From the NCBI RefSeq assembly GCF_009755885.1, contig NZ_VYIX01000001.1, forward strand, positions 826,044-890,043: a stretch of DNA of 64,000 nt, read 5' to 3'. This document shows, in pieces, positions 44,142-53,295 of the stretch. Source of the DNA: Brachyspira sp. SAP_772. GTDB lineage: Bacteria; Spirochaetota; Brachyspiria; Brachyspirales; Brachyspiraceae. The notes beneath the pieces are model-generated. The model searched no databases and was not told where the DNA came from. It saw only the letters and a list, made by a program, of their open reading frames with translations. Both the position numbers and the translations under genes were made by a program. Positions within the stretch are counted from its first letter, which is position 1. Every line of letters starts with the position of its first letter.

Positions 44142-45488
44142 ATGGGACAAACTTCTCTAAAAGATATAATGAAAATAGCAAAAGAAACTAATTCAAAATA
44201 TATATTCAACTCTACTAATGAAAATAAAAACTTAGAAATATCCACAGACAGCAGAGAAGATTTTAATGAAAATAAATTGTTCTTAGCTATAAAAGGCGAT
44301 AAGTTTAACGGCAATGATTTTGCTTTAGATACATACAATAAAGGATGCAGATTTTTTATACTTTCAGAAAATATCAATATGCCGGAAGATGCTAATGTAG
44401 TTTATACTAATGACAGTGTATTATTTTTTATAAAGTTAGCTAGAGAATATAGAAGAAGATTTAATATAAAAGTAGTATCAATTACAGGAAGCTGCGGAAA
44501 AACTACTACAAAAGAATTAACGGCATTATTCTTAAGCACAAAATATAAAACATTAAAAACAGAAGGCAATTTTAATAATGAAATAGGAGTGCCAAAAACA
44601 ATATTTAATTTAGATGACAGTTATGAAATAGCAGTAATAGAAGCTGGAATGAATCATAAAAATGAACTCTTAAGAATATCTGAGGCTATAGAGGCTGATA
44701 CTGTTATAATTAATAATGTTGAGCCTGTGCATATTGCTTTTTTGGGTTCTTTAGAAAATATAGCTTTTGCTAAAAGTGAATTATTTAACAATGCAAAAGA
44801 AAATGCTATTATAAATAAAAACACAAACAAAGTAGATATATTATTAAATGAAGCAAAAAACAAAAAAATAAAAAACATTATAGAAGTAGATATAGAAGAA
44901 ATAAAAAAGATAGATGATAATAGTTTTGTTTATAAGGGCGTAACATTTAGCCATAATTTAATTGGAGATTTTAATTTACAAAATATATTAATGGCTTTAA
45001 AAGCAGCAGAGCTTTATAACGTAGATTTAGAAGAATGTGCAAAAGTGCTCACTAATTATCAAAATCAAAAAAACAGAATGCAAATAATAAAAATAAATAA
45101 CTGCTCTATCATAAATGATTGCTACAATTCAAACCCTACAGCATTAAAAAATATGCTTATATATTTATCTAAAAGAGAAGAAAAAAGAAAAATAGCCATT
45201 ATTGGGGACATGCTTGAAACAGAAACTGAAAACTCTTCCTTTCATAAAGATATAGGAACATTTATAAACTCATTAAAAAATATAGATGAAGTTATTACAG
45301 TTGGAGATAATTCAGAGAAAATAGATAATGAAGTTACATGCTCTAAGATGCATTTTAAAAAAGTAGAAGAGAGTATAAATACTATAATTGATATCATAAA
45401 AAACTGTAATGAAGAGACAGTAATTTTAATAAAAGCTTCATTAGGTATGCGTTTTAATATGATAATAGAAGCAGTAAATAATATATAA
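44142..45488 (+). CDS. murF: UDP-MurNAc-tripeptide--D-Ala-D-Ala ligase
   Basis: Adds D-Ala-D-Ala to complete the UDP-MurNAc-pentapeptide. The 448-residue Mur ligase has the N-terminal substrate domain (ISTDSREDFNENKLFLAIKGDKFNGNDF), the ATP-binding loop ITGSCGKTTTKEL, GNFNNEIGVPKT, VIEAGMNHKNE and the C-terminal NDCYNSNPTALKN and GDMLE motifs. AAGGA precedes the ATG. No other mur gene is adjacent. The palindromic element described above is in its upstream region. Confidence 0.95.
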   Translation: MGQTSLKDIMKIAKETNSKYIFNSTNENKNLEISTDSREDFNENKLFLAIKGDKFNGNDFALDTYNKGCRFFILSENINMPEDANVVYTNDSVLFFIKLAREYRRRFNIKVVSITGSCGKTTTKELTALFLSTKYKTLKTEGNFNNEIGVPKTIFNLDDSYEIAVIEAGMNHKNELLRISEAIEADTVIINNVEPVHIAFLGSLENIAFAKSELFNNAKENAIINKNTNKVDILLNEAKNKKIKNIIEVDIEEIKKIDDNSFVYKGVTFSHNLIGDFNLQNILMALKAAELYNVDLEECAKVLTNYQNQKNRMQIIKINNCSIINDCYNSNPTALKNMLIYLSKREEKRKIAIIGDMLETETENSSFHKDIGTFINSLKNIDEVITVGDNSEKIDNEVTCSKMHFKKVEESINTIIDIIKNCNEETVILIKASLGMRFNMIIEAVNNI

Positions 45489-45505
45489 TTTTTTATTTTA
45501 TTCTA

Positions 45506-46312
45506 TTACATGCCAAACATACCAAGTATTGAAACTAATAGATAGTCTGTTATAAGTATTAGCATGAAACTATAAACCACGCTAATAGTAGTAGCTTTAC
45601 CAACACCTTCAGCACCGCCATTAGTTCTAAAACCATAGAAACAAGAAATCAAAATAACTTCAGCACCAAAAATGGTAGATTTTATTAAACTTCCAATAAA
45701 GTCCCCAAGTGAAATAACAGAAATAGCCCTATTAAAATAAATAGCAGGGTCATTATTAAGCACAAACACAGTAACAACAGCCCCTCCAAGTACCCCTATA
45801 ATGTCAGCAGAAACAGTAAGCATAGGAAGCGATATAACAGCAGCCCAAAATCTAGGCACAGCAACATATTCTATTGGGTTAGTGTATAATGTCTTTAGAG
45901 CGTCCAATTGTTCACTTACCTGCATAGTACCAATCTCAGCAGTAACAGAACTTCCCACCCTACCTGCAAATATTAAAGCAAGAAGCATAGGAGATAATTC
46001 CTTAACCATAGCCTTACCAACCATAGAACCAACAAATTGCGATATACCTTTTAATACACTATCCAAAACAACCGCTATTTGAAGTGACATTACCATTCCA
46101 GTACAAAGCACAGTTACAGCAGCAACAATAAAAGACTCTACACCCATCCTTACTATTTGATCGGTTAAAAGTTTGAAAGAAAAACTAGGCCTAAAAGTAT
46201 ATTTAAATATTTGTATAAGTAAAGAAGCAAACTCACCTAATGTATCAAGTAAAATGATGATTTTATTTTTTATACCCTTTCTAACTTCTATCTTAACATC
46301 AAATAGTTCCAT
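45506..46312 (-). CDS. mlaE: MlaE/YrbE-type ABC transporter permease
   Basis: From the ATG at 46312 (AAGGA 9 bases before) 268 residues with about five to six helices. The MlaE signature is visible as AGRVGSSVTAEIGTMQVSEQLDALKTL and later CFYGFRTNGGAEGVGKATT. MlaE forms the membrane part of the MlaFEDB system, which moves phospholipids between inner and outer membranes. The ATPase (mlaF) and MCE protein (mlaD) genes usual beside it are absent. Instead it follows dnaB by 14 bases. Confidence 0.9.
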   Translation of the reverse strand: MELFDVKIEVRKGIKNKIIILLDTLGEFASLLIQIFKYTFRPSFSFKLLTDQIVRMGVESFIVAAVTVLCTGMVMSLQIAVVLDSVLKGISQFVGSMVGKAMVKELSPMLLALIFAGRVGSSVTAEIGTMQVSEQLDALKTLYTNPIEYVAVPRFWAAVISLPMLTVSADIIGVLGGAVVTVFVLNNDPAIYFNRAISVISLGDFIGSLIKSTIFGAEVILISCFYGFRTNGGAEGVGKATTISVVYSFMLILITDYLLVSILGMFGM

Positions 46313-46329
46313 CAATAAAAGTCCTTCTT

Positions 46330-47727
46330 TTAATTATTATTAACATTAATATTTTCAAATCTAGTCTGATCAGCAATAAAATTAAGAGGTAACCCTTCAA
46401 GTATAGCACCATTTCTGTGTTTTGCAAGTATTACTTCAACTTGATTATTTCTCTCATCAATCACTTCTTCATCTTTATCTTCTTTGTTTGGCTTTTGTCT
46501 ATGAAGAAACATAACAATATCAGCATCTTGCTCTATAGAACCAGACTCACGCAAATCAGAAAGCCTTGGTTTATCTTGTCTTTGTTCAACTGCCCTTGAT
46601 AACTGTGCTAATGCTATAACAGGCACATTTAACTCTTTTGCTAATGCTTTAAGTCCTCTTGATATATCTGCAATCTCTTGTTCTCTTGTACCATTTCTTC
46701 TAGTGTTTGCATTAGAATGAATAAGCTGTAAATAATCAACTACTATTAATTTTAAATCTATTGGTTTTCCTGTGGTTTTAGCTATTTCAGCAAATTTATA
46801 TTTCATCTGCCTAGCTTTACCTCTTATCTCCATAATAGTTAATTGGCTGGAATCATCTATTAATAAATTAGCCTGCGATAAGCTATTAAAAGTCTGCCCT
46901 AATTTAGTCCACTCTGGTCTCTCCAAATCTCCAGACCTTACACGAGATAAACTAATCCTTGCCTTACTAGCAATAAGCCTCTCTACAAGCTGCATACTAC
47001 TCATTTCTAAAGAGAAAAAGCCTATACCATAATTCATAGATTCAATATTAGTGATAACATGCTCTACTATATTTAGAGCAAAGCTAGTTTTACCAACTGA
47101 AGGACGAGCAGCAAGTATAATTAAATCTGAAGGTTGAAAACCATGTGTAACCTTATCAAGCCCAATAAAACCAGAAGGCACGCCAGTAACAGTGCCTTTA
47201 TGTTTTTTTCTATTTTCTATTGTGGTTAATGCTTCATAAAGCAAATCTCTTATATGTATAAAGTCATTATCAAGTCTTCTTTGAGTAACTTCAAATATTC
47301 TTTTTTCTGCAAAATCTGCAACTTCTTTAGTTTCAGAGTCTTTAGCTTCGTAGGCTGAGTTTTGTATATCTTGAGTGGCTGTTATTAAATCTCTTAATAA
47401 AGATTTTTCAGCTATGATATCTGCATAATATTTGGCATTTTGATGAAAAGGACTTCCGTCTATTATCTTGTTTAAATATACTTCATCATTTTGAATTATT
47501 TTATCGAAAAGACCATTTTCTTTAAGATACCTTAAAGTAGTTTCAGCATTAACAGCAATTCCTCTATTATGCATTTCGAGAATACATTCATAAAGTAATC
47601 TATTTCTTTCACTATAAAAATCTTTTGATACTATTTTAGAAATTGCTGCAGATATGGCCTGAGAGTTTTGAAGCATCGCTCCAAGTAGAGACTCTTCAGC
47701 CTCTATGGAGCATGGAGTATTATTCAT
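46330..47727 (-). CDS. dnaB: Replicative DNA helicase
   Basis: A 465-residue hexameric helicase. The N-terminal domain starts PCSIEAEESLLGAMLQN. The RecA-type domain has the Walker A loop ARPSVGKTSFALN, FSLEMSS, Walker B VVDYLQLI and the arginine-finger region SDLRESGSIEQDADIVMFLHR. It overlaps the rplI stop by one base, giving the rplI-dnaB order found in many bacteria. It is not preceded by rpsF-ssb-rpsR in this window. Confidence 0.96.
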   Translation of the reverse strand: MNNTPCSIEAEESLLGAMLQNSQAISAAISKIVSKDFYSERNRLLYECILEMHNRGIAVNAETTLRYLKENGLFDKIIQNDEVYLNKIIDGSPFHQNAKYYADIIAEKSLLRDLITATQDIQNSAYEAKDSETKEVADFAEKRIFEVTQRRLDNDFIHIRDLLYEALTTIENRKKHKGTVTGVPSGFIGLDKVTHGFQPSDLIILAARPSVGKTSFALNIVEHVITNIESMNYGIGFFSLEMSSMQLVERLIASKARISLSRVRSGDLERPEWTKLGQTFNSLSQANLLIDDSSQLTIMEIRGKARQMKYKFAEIAKTTGKPIDLKLIVVDYLQLIHSNANTRRNGTREQEIADISRGLKALAKELNVPVIALAQLSRAVEQRQDKPRLSDLRESGSIEQDADIVMFLHRQKPNKEDKDEEVIDERNNQVEVILAKHRNGAILEGLPLNFIADQTRFENINVNNN

Positions 47728-48248
47728 TAATTATTTTCTTCTGTTGTATTAGCAACTTCAGTATTTTCTGTATTAGCTTCAACAGTATTAATGCTATCAA
47801 CGTTGTCAATATTAACAACTTTAATTTTGATATTAGCATTAACACTGTGATATAATTTTATTTCAACATCATATTCGCCAAGTTCTTTAATATGTTTTTC
47901 CATATGAACATCGCGTTTATTGATATCTATCTCTTTTTCTTTTAAAGCATCAACTATTGTCTGTTGACTAACAGAACCATATAATTTACCATTATCAGCA
48001 ACTTTAGCAGGTATTACAACACTTATATCAACAATTTTTCCTTTAAGTATTTCTGCTTCCATTTTTCTTTTGGCTCTTTTTTTCTCTAAGCTTTTTTGCA
48101 TTTGAGCTAAAGTTTTTAAATTAGCAGCATTTTTTACTACAGCTATTCCTCTTGGTATAAGGAAATTTCTTGCATAACCATTTTTTACTTTACATATATC
48201 GCCTTCATAGCCAAGTGATATAAAATCTTTCTTTAAGATGATTTCCAT
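47727..48248 (-). CDS. rplI: 50S ribosomal protein L9
   Basis: A 173-residue protein. The rRNA-binding N-domain starts MEIILKKDFISLGYEGDICKVKNGYARNFLIPRG, the L9 signature. A lysine-rich connecting helix (MQKSLEKKRAKRKMEAEIL) and the C-domain follow. It is about 25 residues longer than the usual 148 because of an acidic Asn/Thr/Glu-rich tail after residue 150. It is the first gene of rplI-dnaB-mlaE, with a GGGAG site and its own promoter. Confidence 0.95.
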   Translation of the reverse strand: MEIILKKDFISLGYEGDICKVKNGYARNFLIPRGIAVVKNAANLKTLAQMQKSLEKKRAKRKMEAEILKGKIVDISVVIPAKVADNGKLYGSVSQQTIVDALKEKEIDINKRDVHMEKHIKELGEYDVEIKLYHSVNANIKIKVVNIDNVDSINTVEANTENTEVANTTEENN

Positions 48249-48306
48249 TGATAAAACTCCCTATCATTTACTATATTTTACACATTCTATAATTTTTAAT
48301 TCATTA

Positions 48307-48335
48307 ATTATAACATATTATAAATATTATATCAA
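48307..48335 (-). promoter_or_regulatory. Promoter of rplI-dnaB-mlaE
   Basis: Minus strand TTGATA (48335-48330), 17-bp spacer, TATAAT (48312-48307) with an extended -10 (TGT before TATAAT). Leader about 50 nt. Confidence 0.7.
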
Positions 48336-48354
48336 TACTTTACATATTATTTAA

Positions 48355-49221
48355 CTAGTGAAAATTCACACTCCTAGTAAGCACTACACTCTTATCATCA
48401 AAATCTGTAACCTCAGCTCTAAAAACATATTTGCCTCGCTTAGGTATAAAAGTGCCTCCCCTATAATAATGAGAATCAACCCCATAAACATCTTCAAACC
48501 TATAATTTGGTGATATATAATAAACATTATTCTGCTTGATAAAATAAGTAAAATCATAATCTCTAAGCAAATCATCATTCATATATATTTTTACCCTCTT
48601 AAGCCCCATAGGAATACTTCCAAGTAAATCATAAGCCTTAACAAATAATCTTATCTCATCATTATACCTTATAGACATATTATCTTTTATCTGTATCAAT
48701 CTATTTTCTGTTCTTAAATATATACCATGTATGAGAGGAGATTGATCAGAGCCTTTATTCATATCAAGATAAGCAAGAGGGTCTATAACAAGCCCTTTCC
48801 TCATGTCTTCTATTGTAAGATGCAAATGAGCACCACCAGAACGTCCAGTATTGCCTGTTAAAGCAAGAATATCATTTTCTGTAACTTTGGCATAATTTTT
48901 CTCTATGCTTCCATCATCTATATGATAATAATAACTTCTAATGCCTTCAGAATGCTCTACTATTAGAGTATTGCCTACTCCATATACTGGTCTTGTAGGG
49001 TCTTCATCAAAATCAGAATAATGCACTATCTCCCCATCTGCTATAGGATATATAGGCATTCTATTTCCTCCAAAATCTACCCCATTATGAAAATGGTCTG
49101 TTCTAAACTCACCAAATGTACTTGTTATCCTAATCTTATTTTCATCAATAGGAATCCTAGCAAAAACTATTGCTTGAATAAATAAAATAAATATTAAAAC
49201 AAAAAAACTTTTTTTTATCAT
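48355..49221 (-). CDS. M23-family (LytM-like) peptidase, exported
   Basis: A 288-residue protein with a signal peptide ending near FVLIFILFIQAIVFA. The M23 peptidase domain keeps its zinc ligands: His and Asp in DHFHNGVDFGG and His in the HLHL motif of GRSGGAHLHLTIED. A C-terminal beta region follows (about 165-288). With ligands intact, it may cut peptidoglycan cross-links or stems; a scaffold role is still possible. Last gene of a four-gene unit; it overlaps the membrane-anchored repeat protein gene by 4 bases. Confidence 0.88.
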   Translation of the reverse strand: MIKKSFFVLIFILFIQAIVFARIPIDENKIRITSTFGEFRTDHFHNGVDFGGNRMPIYPIADGEIVHYSDFDEDPTRPVYGVGNTLIVEHSEGIRSYYYHIDDGSIEKNYAKVTENDILALTGNTGRSGGAHLHLTIEDMRKGLVIDPLAYLDMNKGSDQSPLIHGIYLRTENRLIQIKDNMSIRYNDEIRLFVKAYDLLGSIPMGLKRVKIYMNDDLLRDYDFTYFIKQNNVYYISPNYRFEDVYGVDSHYYRGGTFIPKRGKYVFRAEVTDFDDKSVVLTRSVNFH

Positions 49222-50387
49222 AACTTCACTCTCTTATAAGCATATATCATTTTATCGCTTACTATCATATATTCATTATACTCTGTGGATATATCAACAT
49301 AATAAACCCAAGCATTTATATTTTTTTCAAATATAATCTCTTCAAGTTTATTGTCATATATAAGCACCTCACTATTTCCAGCTTTAGAAACACTCATTAT
49401 AGTGGAATTAGTTTCCGCATTAAGCTTCATATTAACAGCATTAAGCATATTATATTTTTCTATATTTATTCTGTTAATCTCTTTGCCATTGTTTAGAGAA
49501 TATATTATAATGTCTCTGTCTGCAAGCATAAAAGCACGCATAGATTTTTCACTCACATAAGAAGATACATGCTTTCTTCTGTTTAAAGTTGTATCTAAAT
49601 ACCATAATGATTTGCCCTTAGAATCATACAAAGTAATATACTCTGGTCTAATGCCGCTAATAGATAAAGCAAAACTTCCATACTCGCTTAAAGCAACAGA
49701 TTTTACTATATTTATTTCGCTAAGTATTGTAGATATGCTGTAATCCATCTGCCCATTTCTATTTATATACGCTATATCACCACTTGAAAAACCAGATATA
49801 TAATCTCCCGTATATGAAGCAAAAGCACCATCTGTAATAATTTCTCCATATTGTATATGTTTGCTTAGAGGGTTATTATCATAATCAAACATCTGCACTT
49901 TAGAGTTATCGCTTGAATGATAAATGCTCCTATTCGCATAAGGCGACATCTCTGGGTATATAGAAGTATTAGTACGCCATAAAATATCTCCGCTGCTGTT
50001 GTAGCATTCTATAACATTGCCGTATCTTTTATACTTGATAAAATATCCATTATTTAATGAAGCTAATTCACCAGCAGATAAATTAGTGTAGTAAAAAGTT
50101 CTGCCTTTAGAATCAAAATAGTGAATTATACCCTCAGGTTTTGAAAAGAAATTATGCTTAAAAGTGCCCTCTATAGTATAGTTATTATCATTAACAGGAT
50201 CTAATGTAGAAGTTATTTCTTTATTCCATACATTAATTATGTTATATTCTTCATTAAGCCTATTAGTGCCGAATATAAATATAAACAATAAAACTAAAAT
50301 AAAAGCACTTATTAAAGTTAAATATCTAATAACAAAAGGTTCAGCATTATGTATATTTTTTACATCTATAGTTTTAAAATCGCTCAT
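49218..50387 (-). CDS. Membrane-anchored beta-propeller-like protein of unknown function
   Basis: A 389-residue protein with a short cytoplasmic N-terminus (about 20), one membrane helix (about 23-42) and a long outside domain. The domain has repeated strand units that each contain a Trp or Tyr strand and a short turn (NSSGDILWRTNTS, DSKGKSLWYLDTT, IYSLNNGKEINRINI), suggesting a PQQ/WD-like propeller of about six to seven blades. No enzyme motif is seen. It sits between two M23 peptidase genes and overlaps the downstream one by 4 bases; it could be a sensor or scaffold for them. Confidence 0.7.
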   Translation of the reverse strand: MSDFKTIDVKNIHNAEPFVIRYLTLISAFILVLLFIFIFGTNRLNEEYNIINVWNKEITSTLDPVNDNNYTIEGTFKHNFFSKPEGIIHYFDSKGRTFYYTNLSAGELASLNNGYFIKYKRYGNVIECYNSSGDILWRTNTSIYPEMSPYANRSIYHSSDNSKVQMFDYDNNPLSKHIQYGEIITDGAFASYTGDYISGFSSGDIAYINRNGQMDYSISTILSEINIVKSVALSEYGSFALSISGIRPEYITLYDSKGKSLWYLDTTLNRRKHVSSYVSEKSMRAFMLADRDIIIYSLNNGKEINRINIEKYNMLNAVNMKLNAETNSTIMSVSKAGNSEVLIYDNKLEEIIFEKNINAWVYYVDISTEYNEYMIVSDKMIYAYKRVKL

Positions 50388-50395
50388 TAAAAAAA

Positions 50396-51577
50396 TTACT
50401 TTAACTCCGTTAAAACTTTTACATTAAATTTAGTAGGCTTATCTAATATACTCAAAGGGTCAAAAGTCATGTTCCCTGCTCTCATCTCCCAATGGCAATG
50501 AGGCCCTGTAGACATACCAGTAGAACCTATAAGCCCAATAATATCACCTTTTTTTACATACTGCCCCTCTTTAGCTATAAGCTTAGACATGTGAAAATAA
50601 CTGCTGTAAACACCCTGTCCATGATCTATAACAACGCAATTTCCTCTTACAAATAATTCTCTAGATACTCTAACAACTCCATTGTTAGCAGCAATTATTG
50701 GAGTACCGTTGGTGTTTGCAATATCAAAGCCTTGATGGTATCTAGCATAATCTTTAGTATATCCTCTAAAAGCACCAAATGCAGAAGAATATCTTCCTTG
50801 TGCAGGCATTATATAAACACTGTCTGCATAATTTGTTGGTGTATAGCTTATATAAATTTTTCCGTTAAGAAGCTCTCTTTCTTCTTTGGATTTTTGAGGG
50901 TTACTTATAATATTTTTCATAGTACTTGTAACGCCCGGTATCTGTTTAGGTTTTGGAGGAGGAGGCGTAAAATCTAAATCAATATCTAAAGCCACTGTAG
51001 CTATAGTTTTATCTTTAAGTTCAACATTTGATTGAAACTGATATTTCTTATCTTGAGAGCCTACATATATTCCAAACACACTCTTATAAACTTTCATATT
51101 ATCACTTGCATCTTCTAATTCAAAAAATTTTACTATAGGTCTTGCACTTCCCATAAGTTTTGCATTTTTTATTTTTACATCATCTTTGGAAGTTACATAA
51201 ATAGTAGAAACTTTACCAGCATAAAACGGATAAGGATCAACATAAACTTTTAAATCTTTGTCATAATTTTTAAAATCATTGATAGAGTCAAATTGATTAG
51301 CTCTAGTATAATAAACACCATTAACTAAATTAATCTCTCCTCCGTCTTTTATAGAAATAGATGTACTGTCTGATAAATAATAATATTTATTTTTTATTTT
51401 TATCTCAGCAAAAGCATTTTTTGAAGTTTTAATAGTGTCTCCATCATAAACTTTATTGCTAAAACTAGTATTTTTACCATCTCTCAAAACTTCTATCTTT
51501 CCAGCATATTTCAAATCATACTGAGAATATAATGATAAAGATAATAAAAAAACAAAAAACACTATATAATTTTTCAT
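50396..51577 (-). CDS. M23-family peptidase with N-terminal FecR-like region
   Basis: A 393-residue exported protein (signal peptide MKNYIVFFVFLLSLSLYSQ). Residues about 25-105 match the FecR-like pattern (KIEVLRDGKNTSF, VYDGDTIKTSKNAFAEIKI, GGEINLVNGVYYTR). A middle beta region (about 105-210) and the M23 domain (about 245-385) follow. Zinc ligands are present (HQGFDIAN and HCHWEM with GSTGMSTGP), so it is probably active. Fusion of a FecR-type module to a peptidase is uncommon. Its stop is 8 bases before the repeat-protein gene start. Confidence 0.85.
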   Translation of the reverse strand: MKNYIVFFVFLLSLSLYSQYDLKYAGKIEVLRDGKNTSFSNKVYDGDTIKTSKNAFAEIKIKNKYYYLSDSTSISIKDGGEINLVNGVYYTRANQFDSINDFKNYDKDLKVYVDPYPFYAGKVSTIYVTSKDDVKIKNAKLMGSARPIVKFFELEDASDNMKVYKSVFGIYVGSQDKKYQFQSNVELKDKTIATVALDIDLDFTPPPPKPKQIPGVTSTMKNIISNPQKSKEERELLNGKIYISYTPTNYADSVYIMPAQGRYSSAFGAFRGYTKDYARYHQGFDIANTNGTPIIAANNGVVRVSRELFVRGNCVVIDHGQGVYSSYFHMSKLIAKEGQYVKKGDIIGLIGSTGMSTGPHCHWEMRAGNMTFDPLSILDKPTKFNVKVLTELK

Positions 51578-51600
51578 AAATATTAAACCTCCAAAAAATA

Positions 51601-52284
51601 TTACATCTTATAATTGTCAAGCTGCAAAAGATGTTCTTTTATATCTTTATTAGAAGGAGCCATCTCAAATGCTTTAGTAAGATAATTTTTAGCATTAGTA
51701 ATATCTTTTTTCTTAAAATAAGCCCAGCCTAAAGAATCTAAATATGCAGGATTGGAAGGATCTTTCTGTAATGCTTTTTTTATCTCTTCTATTCCTTCAT
51801 CTATATTAATATCACTATCAACCAATATAAACCCTAATGAGTTTCTAGCATTTGGACTTTCTCCATCTAAAGCGAGAGCCTTTCTTAAATACTCTATAGC
51901 TTTTCTAGAATTTTTTTTCTTGTAATAAACATACCCAAGCACAGAATAAATTTGAGTATTTTCTATATCATAAGATAAAGCATCAAGAAGTTCAAACTCA
52001 GCCAAATCATACATTTCTCTAATAGCATATATATAACCAACAATAACATGTGCCTGCATCATTCTAAGAGGATTATCAAGTCTTCTTAAAATCTTATCAA
52101 AAACTTCAAGTGTCTTATCATAATCTTGCATCTGAGCATAAGATAAAGCAAGGTGGTATCCAGATTCTACATCATTGTTTTCAGCAAATATCTTTTCTAA
52201 AGACTCTATTGCCTCTTTATAGTTCTCGTTTCTAAATAGTTTTATACCCTCTTCTAATTCTACTTTTCCAGAACCTATACTCAT
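51601..52284 (-). CDS. TPR-repeat protein
   Basis: From the ATG at 52284 (GGAG 5 bases before; the GTG at 52290 sits on that site) 227 residues. It has about five to six tetratricopeptide repeats in a row (EAIESLEKIFAENNDVESGY, YDKTLEVFDKILRR, AEFELLDALSYDIENTQIYS, AIEYLRKALALDGESPNARN, NAKNYLTKAFEMAPSN). There is no signal peptide, so it is cytoplasmic or peripheral. First gene of the unit with the two M23 peptidases and the membrane repeat protein. Confidence 0.85.
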   Translation of the reverse strand: MSIGSGKVELEEGIKLFRNENYKEAIESLEKIFAENNDVESGYHLALSYAQMQDYDKTLEVFDKILRRLDNPLRMMQAHVIVGYIYAIREMYDLAEFELLDALSYDIENTQIYSVLGYVYYKKKNSRKAIEYLRKALALDGESPNARNSLGFILVDSDINIDEGIEEIKKALQKDPSNPAYLDSLGWAYFKKKDITNAKNYLTKAFEMAPSNKDIKEHLLQLDNYKM

Positions 52285-52313
52285 ATACACTCCTATTGTT
52301 TTGTTATCATATT

Positions 52314-52342
52314 ATTTTATATTTATAATGAAAAAATCTCAA
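52314..52342 (-). promoter_or_regulatory. Promoter of the TPR/M23 operon
   Basis: Minus strand TTGAGA (52342-52337), 17-bp spacer, TAAAAT (52319-52314). Leader about 24 nt including the GGAG site. Confidence 0.6.
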
Positions 52343-52448
52343 TATATTTACAAAAAAAGTTAACATATTTAAATAAATATATCATCAATACATAATTTTA
52401 TAAAAAACAAAATTATTATATTCTAGTATGTTATAATTTATTAAAACC

Positions 52449-52476
52449 TTGATAAAATATATACTTTTGTTATAAT
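52449..52476 (+). promoter_or_regulatory. Promoter of parA
   Basis: TTGATA (52449-52454), 16-bp spacer, TATAAT (52471-52476). Leader about 20 nt with AAGGG before the ATG at 52502. Confidence 0.65.
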
Positions 52477-52501
52477 ATAATAATTTTAAGGGTTATTTTA
52501 T

Positions 52502-53266
52502 ATGTCTAAAATTATATCAATAGTAAATCAAAAAGGCGGCGTTGGCAAAACAACAACAGCTGTTAATTTAAGTTCTATAGTAGCATCTATGGGATATAAA
52601 ACTTTATTAATCGATATAGACCCGCAAGCTAATGCCTGTTTGGGTATAGGTGTTACAAGAGATAAAATGGAATATGGCATATACGACATTTTAATCGGAG
52701 AAGCTGATATAGAACAAGTAATAATAAAAACATATCAAGAAAATCTTTATCTCATACCATCAGATTCTGATTTAGTAGGTGCTCAAATAGAATTAGTAAG
52801 TGAAATAGGAAGAGAATACAAATTAAAAAAAGCTTTAGAAAATATAAGAAATGATTATGATTATATATTTATTGATTGTCCTCCTACTTTAGGTATTCTC
52901 ACTTTAAATGCTCTCACTGCATGTGATTCTGTACTTATACCAATACAATGCGAGTTTTATGCTTTAGACGGAGTTGGCGAACTTAATAATACTATATCTT
53001 TAGTGAAAGAAAATTTAAACCAAAATCTAGATATAGAAGGCGTATTATTAACAATGTATGACGGAAGAACTAATCTTAGCAATGATGTTGTTAGAGAGGT
53101 TGTCAATTATTTTAAAGATAAAACTTATAAGACTATGATACCTAGAAATGTGCGTTTGAGTGAGGCTCCATCTTATGGAAAAGCTATTACTGATTATGAT
53201 AAAGAATGTATTGGTGCTAGGAGCTATAAAGAGTTTGCAAAAGAGTTTATAGAAAGGGCTAAATAA
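52502..53266 (+). CDS. parA: Chromosome-partitioning ATPase ParA/Soj
   Basis: A 254-residue deviant Walker ATPase. It opens with IISIVNQKGGVGKTTTAVNLS, then LLIDIDPQANACLG, YIFIDCPPTLGILTLNAL and IPIQCEFYALDG. It lacks the extra N-terminal helix-turn-helix of plasmid ParA proteins, so it is of the chromosomal Soj type. It acts on the nucleoid with ParB to move origin regions. parB follows after an inserted acetyltransferase gene. Confidence 0.95.
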   Translation: MSKIISIVNQKGGVGKTTTAVNLSSIVASMGYKTLLIDIDPQANACLGIGVTRDKMEYGIYDILIGEADIEQVIIKTYQENLYLIPSDSDLVGAQIELVSEIGREYKLKKALENIRNDYDYIFIDCPPTLGILTLNALTACDSVLIPIQCEFYALDGVGELNNTISLVKENLNQNLDIEGVLLTMYDGRTNLSNDVVREVVNYFKDKTYKTMIPRNVRLSEAPSYGKAITDYDKECIGARSYKEFAKEFIERAK

Positions 53267-53295
53267 TTATATTTTTTAGTATTAGGAATTACTAT

